Below, in pieces: positions 53,186 through 61,799 of a DNA stretch of 64,000 nt. The translations under genes were made by a program, and so were the position numbers. Origin of the DNA: Fulvivirga maritima (GTDB taxonomy: Bacteria; Bacteroidota; Bacteroidia; Cytophagales; Cyclobacteriaceae). How positions within the stretch are numbered: position 1 is the first letter of the stretch; each line of letters begins with the position of its first letter. Location: contig NZ_CP089980.1 in the NCBI RefSeq assembly GCF_021389955.1, positions 5,389,001-5,453,000 on the forward strand, written 5' to 3'. Under the pieces are notes generated by a model. The model was not told the DNA's origin. It saw only the letters and a program-made list of their open reading frames with translations, and did no database searches.

Positions 53186-54492
53186 AAAAGTTGTATATAG
53201 TTATTTTTATGGTACTCAGCTTACCATTTTTAACACAGGCACAGGATAATTTACTTACTCTGGAAGATGCTATAAAAATAGCGCTGGATAATAATTATTC
53301 CATCAAGATAGCGCGTAATGAATCTGAAATAGCTGAAAACAACTACACCTGGGGTAATGCCGGCTTCTTGCCTACGGTAACAGCAGATTACCAAAGGTCT
53401 TATGGTAATCAATGGTTCGAGCAGCAGCGTGCCACTGGCGACCTTAACTCTGGCGATAATGTGCAAAGTAGAAGACAAACCTACGGCGCTACCCTCAACT
53501 GGACAGTTTTTGATGGCCTTAAAATGTTTACCAGCTATGATCAGCTGGCCGAGCTTAATCAGCAGAGCAATGAAAGCTTGCAAGCCAGCATTGAAATGTT
53601 GATTTATGACATCACTTCAGCGTACTTTTCAGCGGCTCAGGAGAAAGAGCGGTTGCAGTCGTTTACCAGTAATGTTGGGCTCTCAGAAGAAAGGCTACAA
53701 ATAGCTCACGATAAATATGATCTGGGAAAAGCCTCTAAACTGGAATTTTTACAGGCTCAGGTAGATTTAAATACGGATAAATCATCTCTGGTACAACAAA
53801 GAGAACTGTTGGCAGTAAGAAAATTCGAACTGCTCCGCCTTATGGCTGTTGATAATGACACTATCGATTTTGTCCTTAATTACGAACTAACAAATGATAC
53901 TTCATTACAATTGCCCTTGTTACTAGACAACCTGGAAGCACAAAACACTCAGCTATTAACATTAAAAAGAAACCAGACTATAGCGCTATATAATGAAAAG
54001 CTAGCCAAAGGAGATTTACTGCCTCAGGTAGATTTTTTTGCAGGGTATACACACTCCAGTTTCGAAACGCCATCTGGTTTCGCTTTAAGCGGAAACTCTA
54101 ATGATGTTAGCTATGGGGTAACCGCTTCCTGGACTTTGTTTAATGGCCTTAATGTATGGCGACAAACTCAAAATGCTAAAATTCAGCATGAAAACTCTAA
54201 GTTCGAATACCAAAATCAGTTGTTAGATTTTCAAACCACGGTAAAAACTACTTATATCAATTATCAAAATAATCTCGACCTCTTGTCACTAGAAGAAGAG
54301 AACCTGGATGTAGCCAAAGAAAATAATGATATAGCCCAAGAGCGTTATAACATAGGGCTTTCCAATGCATTGGAACTCAGAGAATCACAAATAAATTTGA
54401 TTAATGCTGAAATCAGATATCAAAATGCTGCCTTTGCGGCTAAACAAGCTGAAGTACAGCTGAAATATCTCAGCGGCCTTTTAGTTGAATAG
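53182..54492 (+). CDS. TolC-family outer-membrane efflux channel
   Basis: 436 residues. Signal peptide about 1-20 (ending TQAQ). The rest has the doubled TolC layout: LTLEDAIKIALDNNYSIKIA at the start, long helices alternating with short barrel strands (TLNWTVFDGLKMFTSYD and SWTLFNGLNVWRQTQN, one in each half), and a C-terminal NALELRESQINLINAEIRY. It is the third part of the exporter. A short hairpin (54534-54558) lies between it and the convergent next gene. Confidence 0.93.
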   Translation: MKKLYIVIFMVLSLPFLTQAQDNLLTLEDAIKIALDNNYSIKIARNESEIAENNYTWGNAGFLPTVTADYQRSYGNQWFEQQRATGDLNSGDNVQSRRQTYGATLNWTVFDGLKMFTSYDQLAELNQQSNESLQASIEMLIYDITSAYFSAAQEKERLQSFTSNVGLSEERLQIAHDKYDLGKASKLEFLQAQVDLNTDKSSLVQQRELLAVRKFELLRLMAVDNDTIDFVLNYELTNDTSLQLPLLLDNLEAQNTQLLTLKRNQTIALYNEKLAKGDLLPQVDFFAGYTHSSFETPSGFALSGNSNDVSYGVTASWTLFNGLNVWRQTQNAKIQHENSKFEYQNQLLDFQTTVKTTYINYQNNLDLLSLEEENLDVAKENNDIAQERYNIGLSNALELRESQINLINAEIRYQNAAFAAKQAEVQLKYLSGLLVE

Positions 54493-54533
54493 ATAAATAA
54501 AGGTTTAAAACCAAAGTTAAATTCCATAACAGA

Positions 54534-54558
54534 AGTACACTCTATTGATGAGTGTACT
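54534..54558. terminator. Hairpin between convergent genes
   Basis: Perfect 9-bp stem AGTACACTC/GAGTGTACT with a 7-nt loop. No clear T-tract follows on either strand, so termination is likely but not certain. It overlaps the end of the minus-strand gene. Confidence 0.55.
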
Positions 54559-55033
54559 CTAATTCCTTCATAAACATTACTAACTGTTTCTCCGTCTTTT
54601 TAAGATCATTATACAAACGCAATGCATTAACAGCAACGGATAATAATGCGACCATTAATCCATAGATAGCATTAGTCATTTCCGCTACAAAAAAATATAA
54701 TACAAGGGCAACTAAAAGTGAACTGAGCATAAACATGGAAGAGGACACCAGCCTGATGGTTATTTGTTTAGCTCCCTCCTGCTCCTTAATGCCAATCACT
54801 TTAACCACTGAAACATGGCTTCCCCATCTGCCTTTTGTAATTGCCTTAACCGAAAAACTCCCTCTTTTCTTATCTACTTTTCCTACCCACCTTTTTTTAG
54901 AGTCTAAAATTTCATCATGAATCAGCAAATCTGGAGAAAACGGTTTCCTTCTTATTAAACTGACCTCCATCATTGCCACGGGATCATAATGCGCCTGTTC
55001 AAATGAGAGCGTTTTCTGTTTTAGGAAGATCAT
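54542..55033 (-). CDS. Hypothetical two-helix membrane protein (163 aa)
   Basis: No family recognised. 163 residues: a soluble, basic N-terminal part (SFEQAHYDPVAMMEVSLIRRK and KKRGSFSVKAITKGRWGSH), two adjacent membrane helices (about 98-140), and a charged C-terminal helix (NDLKKTEKQLVMFMKELEY). It is convergent with the efflux operon and upstream of nothing else on its strand, so it is a single-gene unit. Confidence 0.65.
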   Translation of the reverse strand: MIFLKQKTLSFEQAHYDPVAMMEVSLIRRKPFSPDLLIHDEILDSKKRWVGKVDKKRGSFSVKAITKGRWGSHVSVVKVIGIKEQEGAKQITIRLVSSSMFMLSSLLVALVLYFFVAEMTNAIYGLMVALLSVAVNALRLYNDLKKTEKQLVMFMKELEYTHQ

Positions 55034-55078
55034 CTAAATCAATTATAAAGTGAAGGTGGAATGCTTTGGCTATAGATT

Positions 55079-56788
55079 TTAATTTTTCCGCCTTTGTCCA
55101 CCAACATACTTTCTGCTATCTTCTCTGCGAACATTAATTTTTGGATTACGCTTTTTAATTTCTTCTATGTTTTGATCGGTAATAATTTCATGATCTACCA
55201 AAACATGAGTTAACTTTTTTAAATCAGCAACTTCACCAGGAATAGTTGGAATGTTATTGTTATGTAGCCAAAGATTTTGAATACTCTTCACCTGCAATAC
55301 TTCTAATGGAAACTCTTTAAATCTATTATACTCTAAAGATAAAATCGTAAGCTGATTCAACTTGCTAATACTATTGGGCAATTTATCAATTTCATTACTC
55401 CCTAAATGAAGAGAGGTAAGGTAAGTAATGTCTCCTATACTATTTGGAATGCTCTCAATATTATTATAACCTACATCCAAAAACCTAAGGTTCTTTAAAT
55501 TTCCTATGCTGCTGGGCATAGTTTCTATTTGAGATGCATTAGCCTTTATTGCTACTAAATTGTAGCATAAGGCAAGCTCTTCTCTTAATCGTTTCATACC
55601 ACCTCCAGATACATCGATAACATTCAGTTTTTTGAGGTACCTGATTTCTTGTGGCAAATCAGTCAGTTTTAAGTTATTTCTAAGGCTTAAATAACTCAGT
55701 GAATACAATTTTCCTATTTCAGGAGGGAGTCGGCTAATATTAGAACCCTCAACTGATAAGCCTTTTAGATGATTTAATTTCCCAATTGAAGGAGGAATAT
55801 ACTTCAAATTTGATAAATCTAATTCTAAATATTCCAGACTAGGTAGGTGACTAAGTAGCTTAAATAATTTATCAAAATCAGTAATTTTATTTCTGGATAA
55901 ATCAAGTGCTCGCAGATTTGTAAACCCTAGTATGTCATCAGGAAGTTCCGTTATATTAGCGGAGCTTAAATTTAGTAATTCGATACTTTTATCCAAACCT
56001 GCCAAATCATCGACTTTATGCCGAGGCTCATAGTATAACTCTTTTGAATAAGCGGGGATGTAAACCATGCTATATTCTAATGGTAACTGTATCTGAATTT
56101 CTTTTCTGATTTCTTCTATGTCTATAGAAAGAGGTACACCTTCATAATCTTTGATATCAAGTTTTTCTTCAGAAATGGCTTTCATCAAAACCGTATCTCT
56201 CTTAATACCATAATTTTCTAAAAAGCCTGCTTGCCAGAAGGCTGACTTTTTATTTCCTGAAAAATAAGTTGAATAGATTTTATAATAAATCAATGCTTCA
56301 AATCTATCCTTTCGAGATGGGTATAATGATGCTTCTTCATAATCAAAGGCTGCTTTTTCATAATCCCTATTCAAGAAGTAAGCATTAGCTTTCATTTGAA
56401 GGGTATAGGAGGATATTCCGTAATATTTTTCCAAGAGTTCAACATCCTTTATTGCCTCTTCAAACTCTCCTTTATTAATTAGAACCGAATGCTTCAGCAA
56501 CCGTCCTAAAATAGAAGCCTTATAACGCTCTAAATATACATCTAAAACCTCCAAAACCTCTTCAGAATTCCCTACAGAGTCTATTCGATTTAAACATAGA
56601 GCCAGACTAAAATATAAAGAAGAATCATTAGGATTACGTCTTAGGCCTTCTTTCACATACTTATATGCTTGCTCCCACTCTCCCAAGCTCGAATGATTTT
56701 GATATCCTTCCATTAACTCTTTATCAGACAAAGTCCTGAGACAGGAAGACAGCACCAAAACAAGAGCAACTATTATGTGCAGCCTCAT
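55079..56788 (-). CDS. TPR and leucine-rich-repeat lipoprotein
   Basis: 569 residues from ATG 56788, chosen because the signal peptide and lipobox (MRLHIIVALVLVLSSCLRTL, Cys16) start there; 19 upstream residues do not belong. TPR-like helices span about 25-195. From about 255 to 535 there is a run of leucine-rich repeats (SIELLNLSSANITELPDD, LTSLHLGSNEIDKLPNS and similar, about 23 residues each). It is predicted to be a lipoprotein on the periplasmic or outer surface acting in protein-protein contacts. The flanking gene-free stretch 56789-57137 contains a palindromic repeat copy at 57013-57080. Confidence 0.85.
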   Translation of the reverse strand: MRLHIIVALVLVLSSCLRTLSDKELMEGYQNHSSLGEWEQAYKYVKEGLRRNPNDSSLYFSLALCLNRIDSVGNSEEVLEVLDVYLERYKASILGRLLKHSVLINKGEFEEAIKDVELLEKYYGISSYTLQMKANAYFLNRDYEKAAFDYEEASLYPSRKDRFEALIYYKIYSTYFSGNKKSAFWQAGFLENYGIKRDTVLMKAISEEKLDIKDYEGVPLSIDIEEIRKEIQIQLPLEYSMVYIPAYSKELYYEPRHKVDDLAGLDKSIELLNLSSANITELPDDILGFTNLRALDLSRNKITDFDKLFKLLSHLPSLEYLELDLSNLKYIPPSIGKLNHLKGLSVEGSNISRLPPEIGKLYSLSYLSLRNNLKLTDLPQEIRYLKKLNVIDVSGGGMKRLREELALCYNLVAIKANASQIETMPSSIGNLKNLRFLDVGYNNIESIPNSIGDITYLTSLHLGSNEIDKLPNSISKLNQLTILSLEYNRFKEFPLEVLQVKSIQNLWLHNNNIPTIPGEVADLKKLTHVLVDHEIITDQNIEEIKKRNPKINVRREDSRKYVGGQRRKN

Positions 56789-57012
56789 ATAAATGATAAT
56801 ATTCTTATTGAAATTATAAAATCTAAAATTACAATAAGTATTCAATACATAACTATATATTCAGATTTCAAAACAAAGATCTAAAGTTGATCACTTTAAC
56901 AACTATAACCCCAACAGGGCGTAGCATCTGCTCAAATTACTTTTTTTTAAGCACAAACTTGTATTCATGCAATACTCTCTGTGCCTTTTCGCATCAGCCA
57001 TTAACTTATTTC

Positions 57013-57080
57013 ATTCCGAGCGAATGCTCTTGCTTATGGTAGTTAGTAGGACCGCTACGCTTAACCTACGACTAGTGGCT
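57013..57080. repeat. Double-hairpin palindromic repeat, copy 1
   Basis: Two hairpins in a row: GAGCGAATGCTC and a longer one built on TAGTAGG...CCTACGACTA around accgctacgcttaa. Three related copies lie at 58458, 61527 and 63146. This copy is the most degenerate of the full-length ones. Confidence 0.75.
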
Positions 57081-57137
57081 TTTTACATAAAGAGCCGGGG
57101 TTACATTGGGCTAATTATCACACTGACACTCCTGCTA

Positions 57138-58208
57138 CTATTTCAGTGCACTCAGCACCTTCCCGAGAATCTTATAAGCCCTTCTATGTGGATATCCTTG
57201 ACCATAAGCACTAGAGGTCAATGCTATTACTATGCTTTCTTTTGGAACTACTACCAGATGATTCCCTCCATTTCCTGAAGCGAACAGATATTCGTATTTT
57301 TTACCATGATACACCCTTTCAGCCTTATACCAAAGCATTCCATAATAATCAGTCAAGAACCAATAATCTTTCAAATCAAAAGCCTTGTGAGTTAACAACC
57401 TTTTTAGATAATCTTGTTGAATTATTTGCTCTTCACCCCATCCCCCACCGTTCACTACTAACATACCCAGTTTAGCAAAATCCAAAGTGGACAGGTATAA
57501 ATTTCCAGCAGCTACGGTTTGATTAGCTGCGTTGGTGTACCAATAAAATTCTTTAATACCTAAAGGATCAAAAACTTTTTCCTTGGCATAATCTCTCAGA
57601 CTCATTCCTGCTTTTTCCTCTATTATTGCTCCTATGATGGCTGCATTGATATCTGCATAAACCCAGGCTACACCTGGTTCTTCAATAGTAGGAATACTTA
57701 GTATATATTGAACCCATTCATCTCTTCCTATCCATTGACCAGCACTACCAGGGGCATCTGCATTATCAGTATCTGCATTCAACCCTGAGCTCATATCCAG
57801 CAAATGGCTGATTTTGATTTTCTTATAATCCTCATGCATATCGGGATATTTCTCTTTTGGAAAAAATGAGTAAACATCCTGATCTAAGCTTTTAACCAAT
57901 CCATCTTTCATGGCCACACCTAACAGCAAGGAGGTAATACTCTTACCTGCAGACCTGATATCATGAATGTGATTGCGCCAAAAGGTATTAAAATACCACT
58001 CAACCGCTATTTGATTATCTTTGATCACCACTAACCCTCTGAAATCTTTGTTTTCAAAGTTTTCAATACTCGTATAGAGATTGTCCAAAGAATCTCTATT
58101 AAATCCAGCCTCTTCCAGATCAATCTCAGGAAGATTTGGTGCAGGTTGCGCTTGTAGGAATGAACAAATGGATGAACATAAACAAGCTGCAAGAATGATT
58201 TGTCGCAT
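57138..58208 (-). CDS. Serine hydrolase of the class C beta-lactamase family
   Basis: 356 residues. Signal peptide about 1-20 (ending LQAQ), so it is exported. The catalytic Ser-x-x-Lys is in RSAGKSITS (near residue 87), with the Tyr motif YADIN further on and the C-terminal HLVVVP region. This group includes esterases, D-aminopeptidases and 6-aminohexanoate-dimer hydrolases more often than true lactamases, so no resistance role is implied. It appears monocistronic. The sequence downstream of its stop contains palindromic repeat copy 1. Confidence 0.88.
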   Translation of the reverse strand: MRQIILAACLCSSICSFLQAQPAPNLPEIDLEEAGFNRDSLDNLYTSIENFENKDFRGLVVIKDNQIAVEWYFNTFWRNHIHDIRSAGKSITSLLLGVAMKDGLVKSLDQDVYSFFPKEKYPDMHEDYKKIKISHLLDMSSGLNADTDNADAPGSAGQWIGRDEWVQYILSIPTIEEPGVAWVYADINAAIIGAIIEEKAGMSLRDYAKEKVFDPLGIKEFYWYTNAANQTVAAGNLYLSTLDFAKLGMLVVNGGGWGEEQIIQQDYLKRLLTHKAFDLKDYWFLTDYYGMLWYKAERVYHGKKYEYLFASGNGGNHLVVVPKESIVIALTSSAYGQGYPHRRAYKILGKVLSALK

Positions 58209-58457
58209 GTAGGGTAGTTTTGCGGTTGGTAAGTCTATTTCTAATTATTGTAAGTCTCTGCGTGCAACTATGTGAGCCACAGAAACTATAAGCTTTCAAA
58301 ATATGAAAATCTTTTGGAGCTCCATACAGCCATGAGCACTTATTTTAAATAAATAGCCAACTTGTCGTACACTCGCTCAAATTATTTCATTATCCTTATC
58401 AATGATATGCTTGAAATACTGCCTTTGCTTAATAGCTAAAGCTATCCACTGATCCAG

Positions 58458-58524
58458 TTCCGAGCACATGCTCTTGTTCATGGTAGGTGGTAGGATCGCT
58501 GCGCTTAAGCTATGATCAGTGGGG
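58458..58524. repeat. Double-hairpin palindromic repeat, copy 2
   Basis: GAGCACATGCTC followed by a second imperfect palindrome around ggatcgctgcgcttaa. It directly abuts the IS91-type remnant starting at 58524. Together with the remnant it fills most of the gene-free stretch 58209-58909. Confidence 0.75.
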
Positions 58525-58637
58525 AAGCCTACAAAAAAGCGGTTTGTCCTCATTGCGGAAAAGGTAAACTCATTACCATCATGCGCTTTGATAACAGAGG
58601 ACCTCCTAAGAACATCTGCCTACTAGAATTTAGTTAG
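58524..58637 (+). pseudogene. C-terminal remnant of an IS91-type transposase
   Basis: The frame reads EAYKKAVCPHCGKGKLITIM, then RFDNRGPP, ending in a stop at 58635-58637. CPxCGKG followed by a hydrophobic stretch and a PP is the usual zinc-ribbon tail of IS91-type transposases. Only about 37 residues remain, with no start, so this is debris of an older insertion. Confidence 0.6.
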
Positions 58638-58867
58638 CGACTTTTTTTATGCACAATTCTGGTGCAATGGAAATCCTATGCCTAAAATCCAATAAAACGG
58701 ACTTTAAAACTGAATTTCAACTCATAGACACCTCTCAAGAGGCTTTACATGCTTAAAGCCAGCCGCTGATCCAAAGCCACAGCCCTTAATCTCAATAAGC
58801 AGGGCTTCAATATCATATATCAATAATGACTAATCCCCATAGACTGTGCCACGGTTCGTTCAACACT

Positions 58868-58902
58868 GTCTTCATGCTTGGCTCGATGAGCCACACGAAG
58901 AC
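58868..58902. other. Two-tier hairpin with attC-like features
   Basis: Outer stem GTCTTC/GAAGAC and inner stem TGGCTC/GAGCCA are separated by an asymmetric bulge. On the minus strand it is flanked by AATAAC on one side and GTTGAAC (fits GTTRRRY) on the other, as in integron attC sites. It lies just past the end of the small lipoprotein gene. An ordinary terminator-type structure is also possible. Confidence 0.4.
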
Positions 58903-58909
58903 TTAGTTA

Positions 58910-59412
58910 TTAGGGCATGTCTATTCTTCTTAATGTATCACCATCCCATGTCAGTAAGTTGGGATTAATGGATTTGTATTGTCTTGTATATTTTGACCCA
59001 TCTTCAGAGTCAATAAGTGTTACAATGGAGTCATTAATATTAAACTCGTAGGTCAAGTCTTCAAATGCTAGCAATTCAGGCGGATTTTCAGTTAATGAAT
59101 CAAAGCGAAACGTAATTATCTTACCATTAAGGTCATTGATGAAATCGAATTTGATGCAAAAAAATATTTCCTGATTAGTGATTCTAACTTTTTGATCTTC
59201 GAAATAGGAATGCTTTTGCCAGCCTGAATCAGAATGAATTAAATATTCTGTTTTGTGCCATCCAAGTCACTAAAATCCTCTGAAATGGATAAGGTATCAG
59301 AAATCAACTTAGGGTTGTATTGCCATGTTCCTTCAAATATGCTTTTTGGAGTCTTTGTGTCTGGAATACAGGCTGATAAAATTAAGATTAAAAGAAAATA
59401 GTAATATTTCAT
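58910..59412 (-). pseudogene. Small lipoprotein gene with an internal frameshift
   Basis: It begins MKYYYFLLILILSACIPDTK, a signal peptide with lipobox LSAC, and continues to about residue 50 (EDFSDLDGTK). The frame then stops, but the next frame takes over at once (WHKTEYLIHSDSGWQKHSYF...) and runs about 115 residues to a stop at 58910. The junction is near 59255-59270. The gene has either decayed or suffered a one-base sequence error. No domain recognised. It is bordered by GTTAGGGCAT upstream and TAGGGCAT at its stop, next to an attC-like hairpin. The IS4-family element lies 35 bp before its start. Confidence 0.7.
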
Positions 59413-59447
59413 ATCGCAATATGCCCTAACAAAATAGTATTTTATAT

Positions 59448-60839
59448 CACTAGTGTCCGACTAAACTCTGGTCTAAGAAATTTTAGCGATTCTAAGCAAA
59501 AATAAAGTGGTTTTCTTCTAATCTGGAAAAGTGAGCCCTCTATGGACTAAATAAAGGGTATTGATTGGTTTTATATATTGTTTTTTGAAGTTCTAGGTCT
59601 GGATTGTTTAGAAAGCGGGTAAGGTGAACATAGGCCATCAAGTGAAACCTTACCAATGAGACCATATTAGAGAAGGCCCATCTTTTTTTGATCTGTTTTC
59701 GGACTACTTCCATCAATAATAGACAGATCAGGGCACTCCAAATTTGGATCTCAATAGCATTTTGGTTGTCCCCCAGAAAATATTTGAGAGGAAAGTTCTG
59801 CTTCAGCTTTTTAAATAAAAGCTCTATCTGCCATCGGTATTTATAAATGGCCGCTATTGTGGCTGCTTCCAACTCCATATTATTGGTCATAAACACTAAT
59901 AATTTATTATTGAGGTCATCATAATAGGCTATTCTTCTATTTTGAAGCTCTTGCACTTGTCCATCAGTCTTGAAACTGATAACAACTTTTTCATCCTTAA
60001 GTACACAAAAGTCTTTATCTTCAGGCAGTTCTAGCTCATCTATTGATTGATATCTGGCATTTTCCTTCATTCTAGTAATGTAAAATATCCCTTGATGACT
60101 CCATTGTGCGTATTGTCTATAATCGATATACCCTTTATCCATCACCACATAGGATCCTTCTGGGAGTTGTAATTGCTTTAAAAATGTATGATCATGCTGA
60201 CTTCCCTTGGTCAACCGTACTAAACATGGCATTAATTCTGCCGCATGAATCATTACATGAGCTTTAATGCCTCCCTTGCTTTTGCCATCTTTTCTAGGGC
60301 GTCCTGCTACCTTGAGAATATCTTTAAACAGACTAATAATCGTTGAATCAACAATATAAAGTTTATTGAGAACTTCCATTCTCAAGCGGCTGTCCGGCAA
60401 AAGGTGCCGATACTTTTTAAACAATTTCATGTAAATGTCTGCAAAGACTATACTACTGCGTTTTTTGTTGCTATCTGATAAAGTGGAACGTCTGGGTATA
60501 AATTGAATACCTAAATGGATCAGCTTGTTTTGGCAGGCCAAAAGCCCCGTAGTAAGCTCTCTGAGAGCACTTGCCCCACTGAAACAGCAGTATAACATGC
60601 TTACTAGGTGATGCCAAGTATTCAATTTCTTGTAATATCTGTCAGATTGGTATTTTGATATTATTTGATTTAACACCGATTTATCTATCAGCGATAATAG
60701 TTGAGAAAAGATTGGCTGTCCGTAGAAATATGTATTTTTACTCATGTGTGATTTTTTGTTGTGGTAAACCGAAAATACACATTATGGGGCACTCTTGAAA
60801 TTATTCAGAGGCCCCTATCTTTTTTCTCGGACACTAGTG
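59448..60839 (-). mobile_element. Complete IS4-family insertion sequence (1392 bp)
   Basis: The ends are perfect 13-bp inverted repeats, CACTAGTGTCCGA (59448-59460 and 60827-60839). They are flanked by a perfect 9-bp direct repeat ATTTTATAT (59439-59447 and 60840-60848), the expected target duplication. The single transposase gene fills the element. Intact ends, intact gene and exact duplication point to a recent insertion. The empty site would join 59438 to 60849. Confidence 0.93.
59540..60745 (-). CDS. IS4-family DDE transposase
   Basis: 401 residues. Catalytic triad: D in LYIVDSTIISL, D in YVVMDKGYIDY, and E in YKYRWQIELLFKKLK (the Y-(2)-R-(3)-E-(6)-K signature of the IS4 family). The N-terminal HLVSMLYCCFSGASALREL and the later RAGRPRKDGKSKGG-like linker are usual for this group. 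Length is normal. The gene is complete and inside perfect terminal repeats, so it is probably active. Confidence 0.95.
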   Translation of the reverse strand: MSKNTYFYGQPIFSQLLSLIDKSVLNQIISKYQSDRYYKKLNTWHHLVSMLYCCFSGASALRELTTGLLACQNKLIHLGIQFIPRRSTLSDSNKKRSSIVFADIYMKLFKKYRHLLPDSRLRMEVLNKLYIVDSTIISLFKDILKVAGRPRKDGKSKGGIKAHVMIHAAELMPCLVRLTKGSQHDHTFLKQLQLPEGSYVVMDKGYIDYRQYAQWSHQGIFYITRMKENARYQSIDELELPEDKDFCVLKDEKVVISFKTDGQVQELQNRRIAYYDDLNNKLLVFMTNNMELEAATIAAIYKYRWQIELLFKKLKQNFPLKYFLGDNQNAIEIQIWSALICLLLMEVVRKQIKKRWAFSNMVSLVRFHLMAYVHLTRFLNNPDLELQKTIYKTNQYPLFSP

Positions 60840-61132
60840 ATTTTATATAATGTTTGCATAAAAATAATGAATGAATAAGTGACATCCTATCCGGCACATA
60901 TTATATAAAATTCAGTTGGACTACGCCTCCCCCTCAGGCTATGGGCATGGCAGTGCGCTTGGTTAGCTCTGGGAAGTGATTCTGGAGTTCGATAATAGGG
61001 TATTTGGGTTCTTTGATACATGATTCGATAATATTTATAATTTACAATGTAGACTAGACACAGTTTTCCCTGCCAATACATTAGCCATTAGCTCGTAAAA
61101 CAACAAGTCAAAGAACATGCACTATACCCAGG

Positions 61133-61399
61133 CTATACAGGGTCTAGAATGGTTTTTGGCTCCATGATACCCTTTCCACATTCAGTACATTTATTGAGAT
61201 CTTTCCCCTGTAATATTTCCTAAACTGTGCTGGCAGATAATCCTCTAAACAAAGCCGTATATAATGACTTACCGAGCAGTGAATAGCATTTCTCCAGCTT
61301 CTCTTTATTCACCGAGGCCAACAAACCATAATATCGTATTTTGTAAAACCCACTTGGTAACACATGATGCATAAACCTGTTAATAAAATCATCGGCTTC
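61133..61399 (-). pseudogene. C-terminal remnant of an IS91-type (Y2) transposase
   Basis: The frame reads ADDFINRFMHHVLPSGFYKI, then RYYGLLASVNKEKLEKCYSL, matching the conserved tail region (FIxRFLxHVLPxGFxKIRYYGLLA) of IS91-type transposases. It then meets an in-frame stop before a zinc-ribbon CTECGKG. Neither the N-terminus nor the catalytic tyrosines remain. It is separate from, and of different type to, the remnant at 58524. Confidence 0.8.
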
Positions 61400-61526
61400 T
61401 AGTTATCCTTAGTCCTACCGAAAAGTGACTAAGGATTTATTAATACAAGGAGTGTCTCTGAAACGGCAAATATGCCCTTTGCAAGTAACTATATAAGCCG
61501 ATTATTGGGCTTAGCCCCCCTATTTT

Positions 61527-61593
61527 ATTCCGAGCATATGCTCTTGTTCATTGTAGGTCGTAGGACCGCTGCGCGTAACCTACGACCAGTGGG
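61527..61593. repeat. Double-hairpin palindromic repeat, copy 3 (best preserved)
   Basis: GAGCATATGCTC (perfect 12-bp palindrome) is followed by GGTCGTAGG/CCTACGACC (perfect 9-bp arms) around accgctgcgcgtaa. It lies near the IS91-type remnant at 61133-61399, as copy 2 lies next to the other remnant. Confidence 0.85.
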
Positions 61594-61671
61594 AAGCTTA
61601 AATTACTGCCAACGACGTGGCTATGCACCGTGGCGTGTTTAAGTTCGTATTTCGTTTCGTTTATCTAAGTA

Positions 61672-61733
61672 GCGAATTCTTCGAATTCGCATAGTAATTT
61701 GTTTTTCACACTAGGCGAATTCAGAGAATTCGC
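61672..61733. repeat. Two identical-stem 19-bp palindromes
   Basis: GCGAATTCTTCGAATTCGC (61672-61690) and GCGAATTCAGAGAATTCGC (61715-61733) share perfect 8-bp arms and differ only in their 3-bp centres. They lie 43 bp apart, downstream of the HEAT-repeat gene. A further imperfect hairpin follows at about 61762-61790. They could be operators, transcript 3' structures or recombination sites. Confidence 0.8.
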
Positions 61734-61799
61734 GGGGCTTGTAAGTAACCACAAACCTATCGTGACCCACTGGCACGACATGGTGTCATAGGTGATGTT

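Noticed and set aside
57138-58208. Antibiotic-resistance beta-lactamase
   Set aside because: The fold is of class C type, but the motifs fit the broad serine hydrolase/esterase group; resistance cannot be claimed.
60887-61081. 64-residue minus-strand frame between the IS element and the IS91-type remnant
   Set aside because: No signature, odd composition, and surrounded by element debris.
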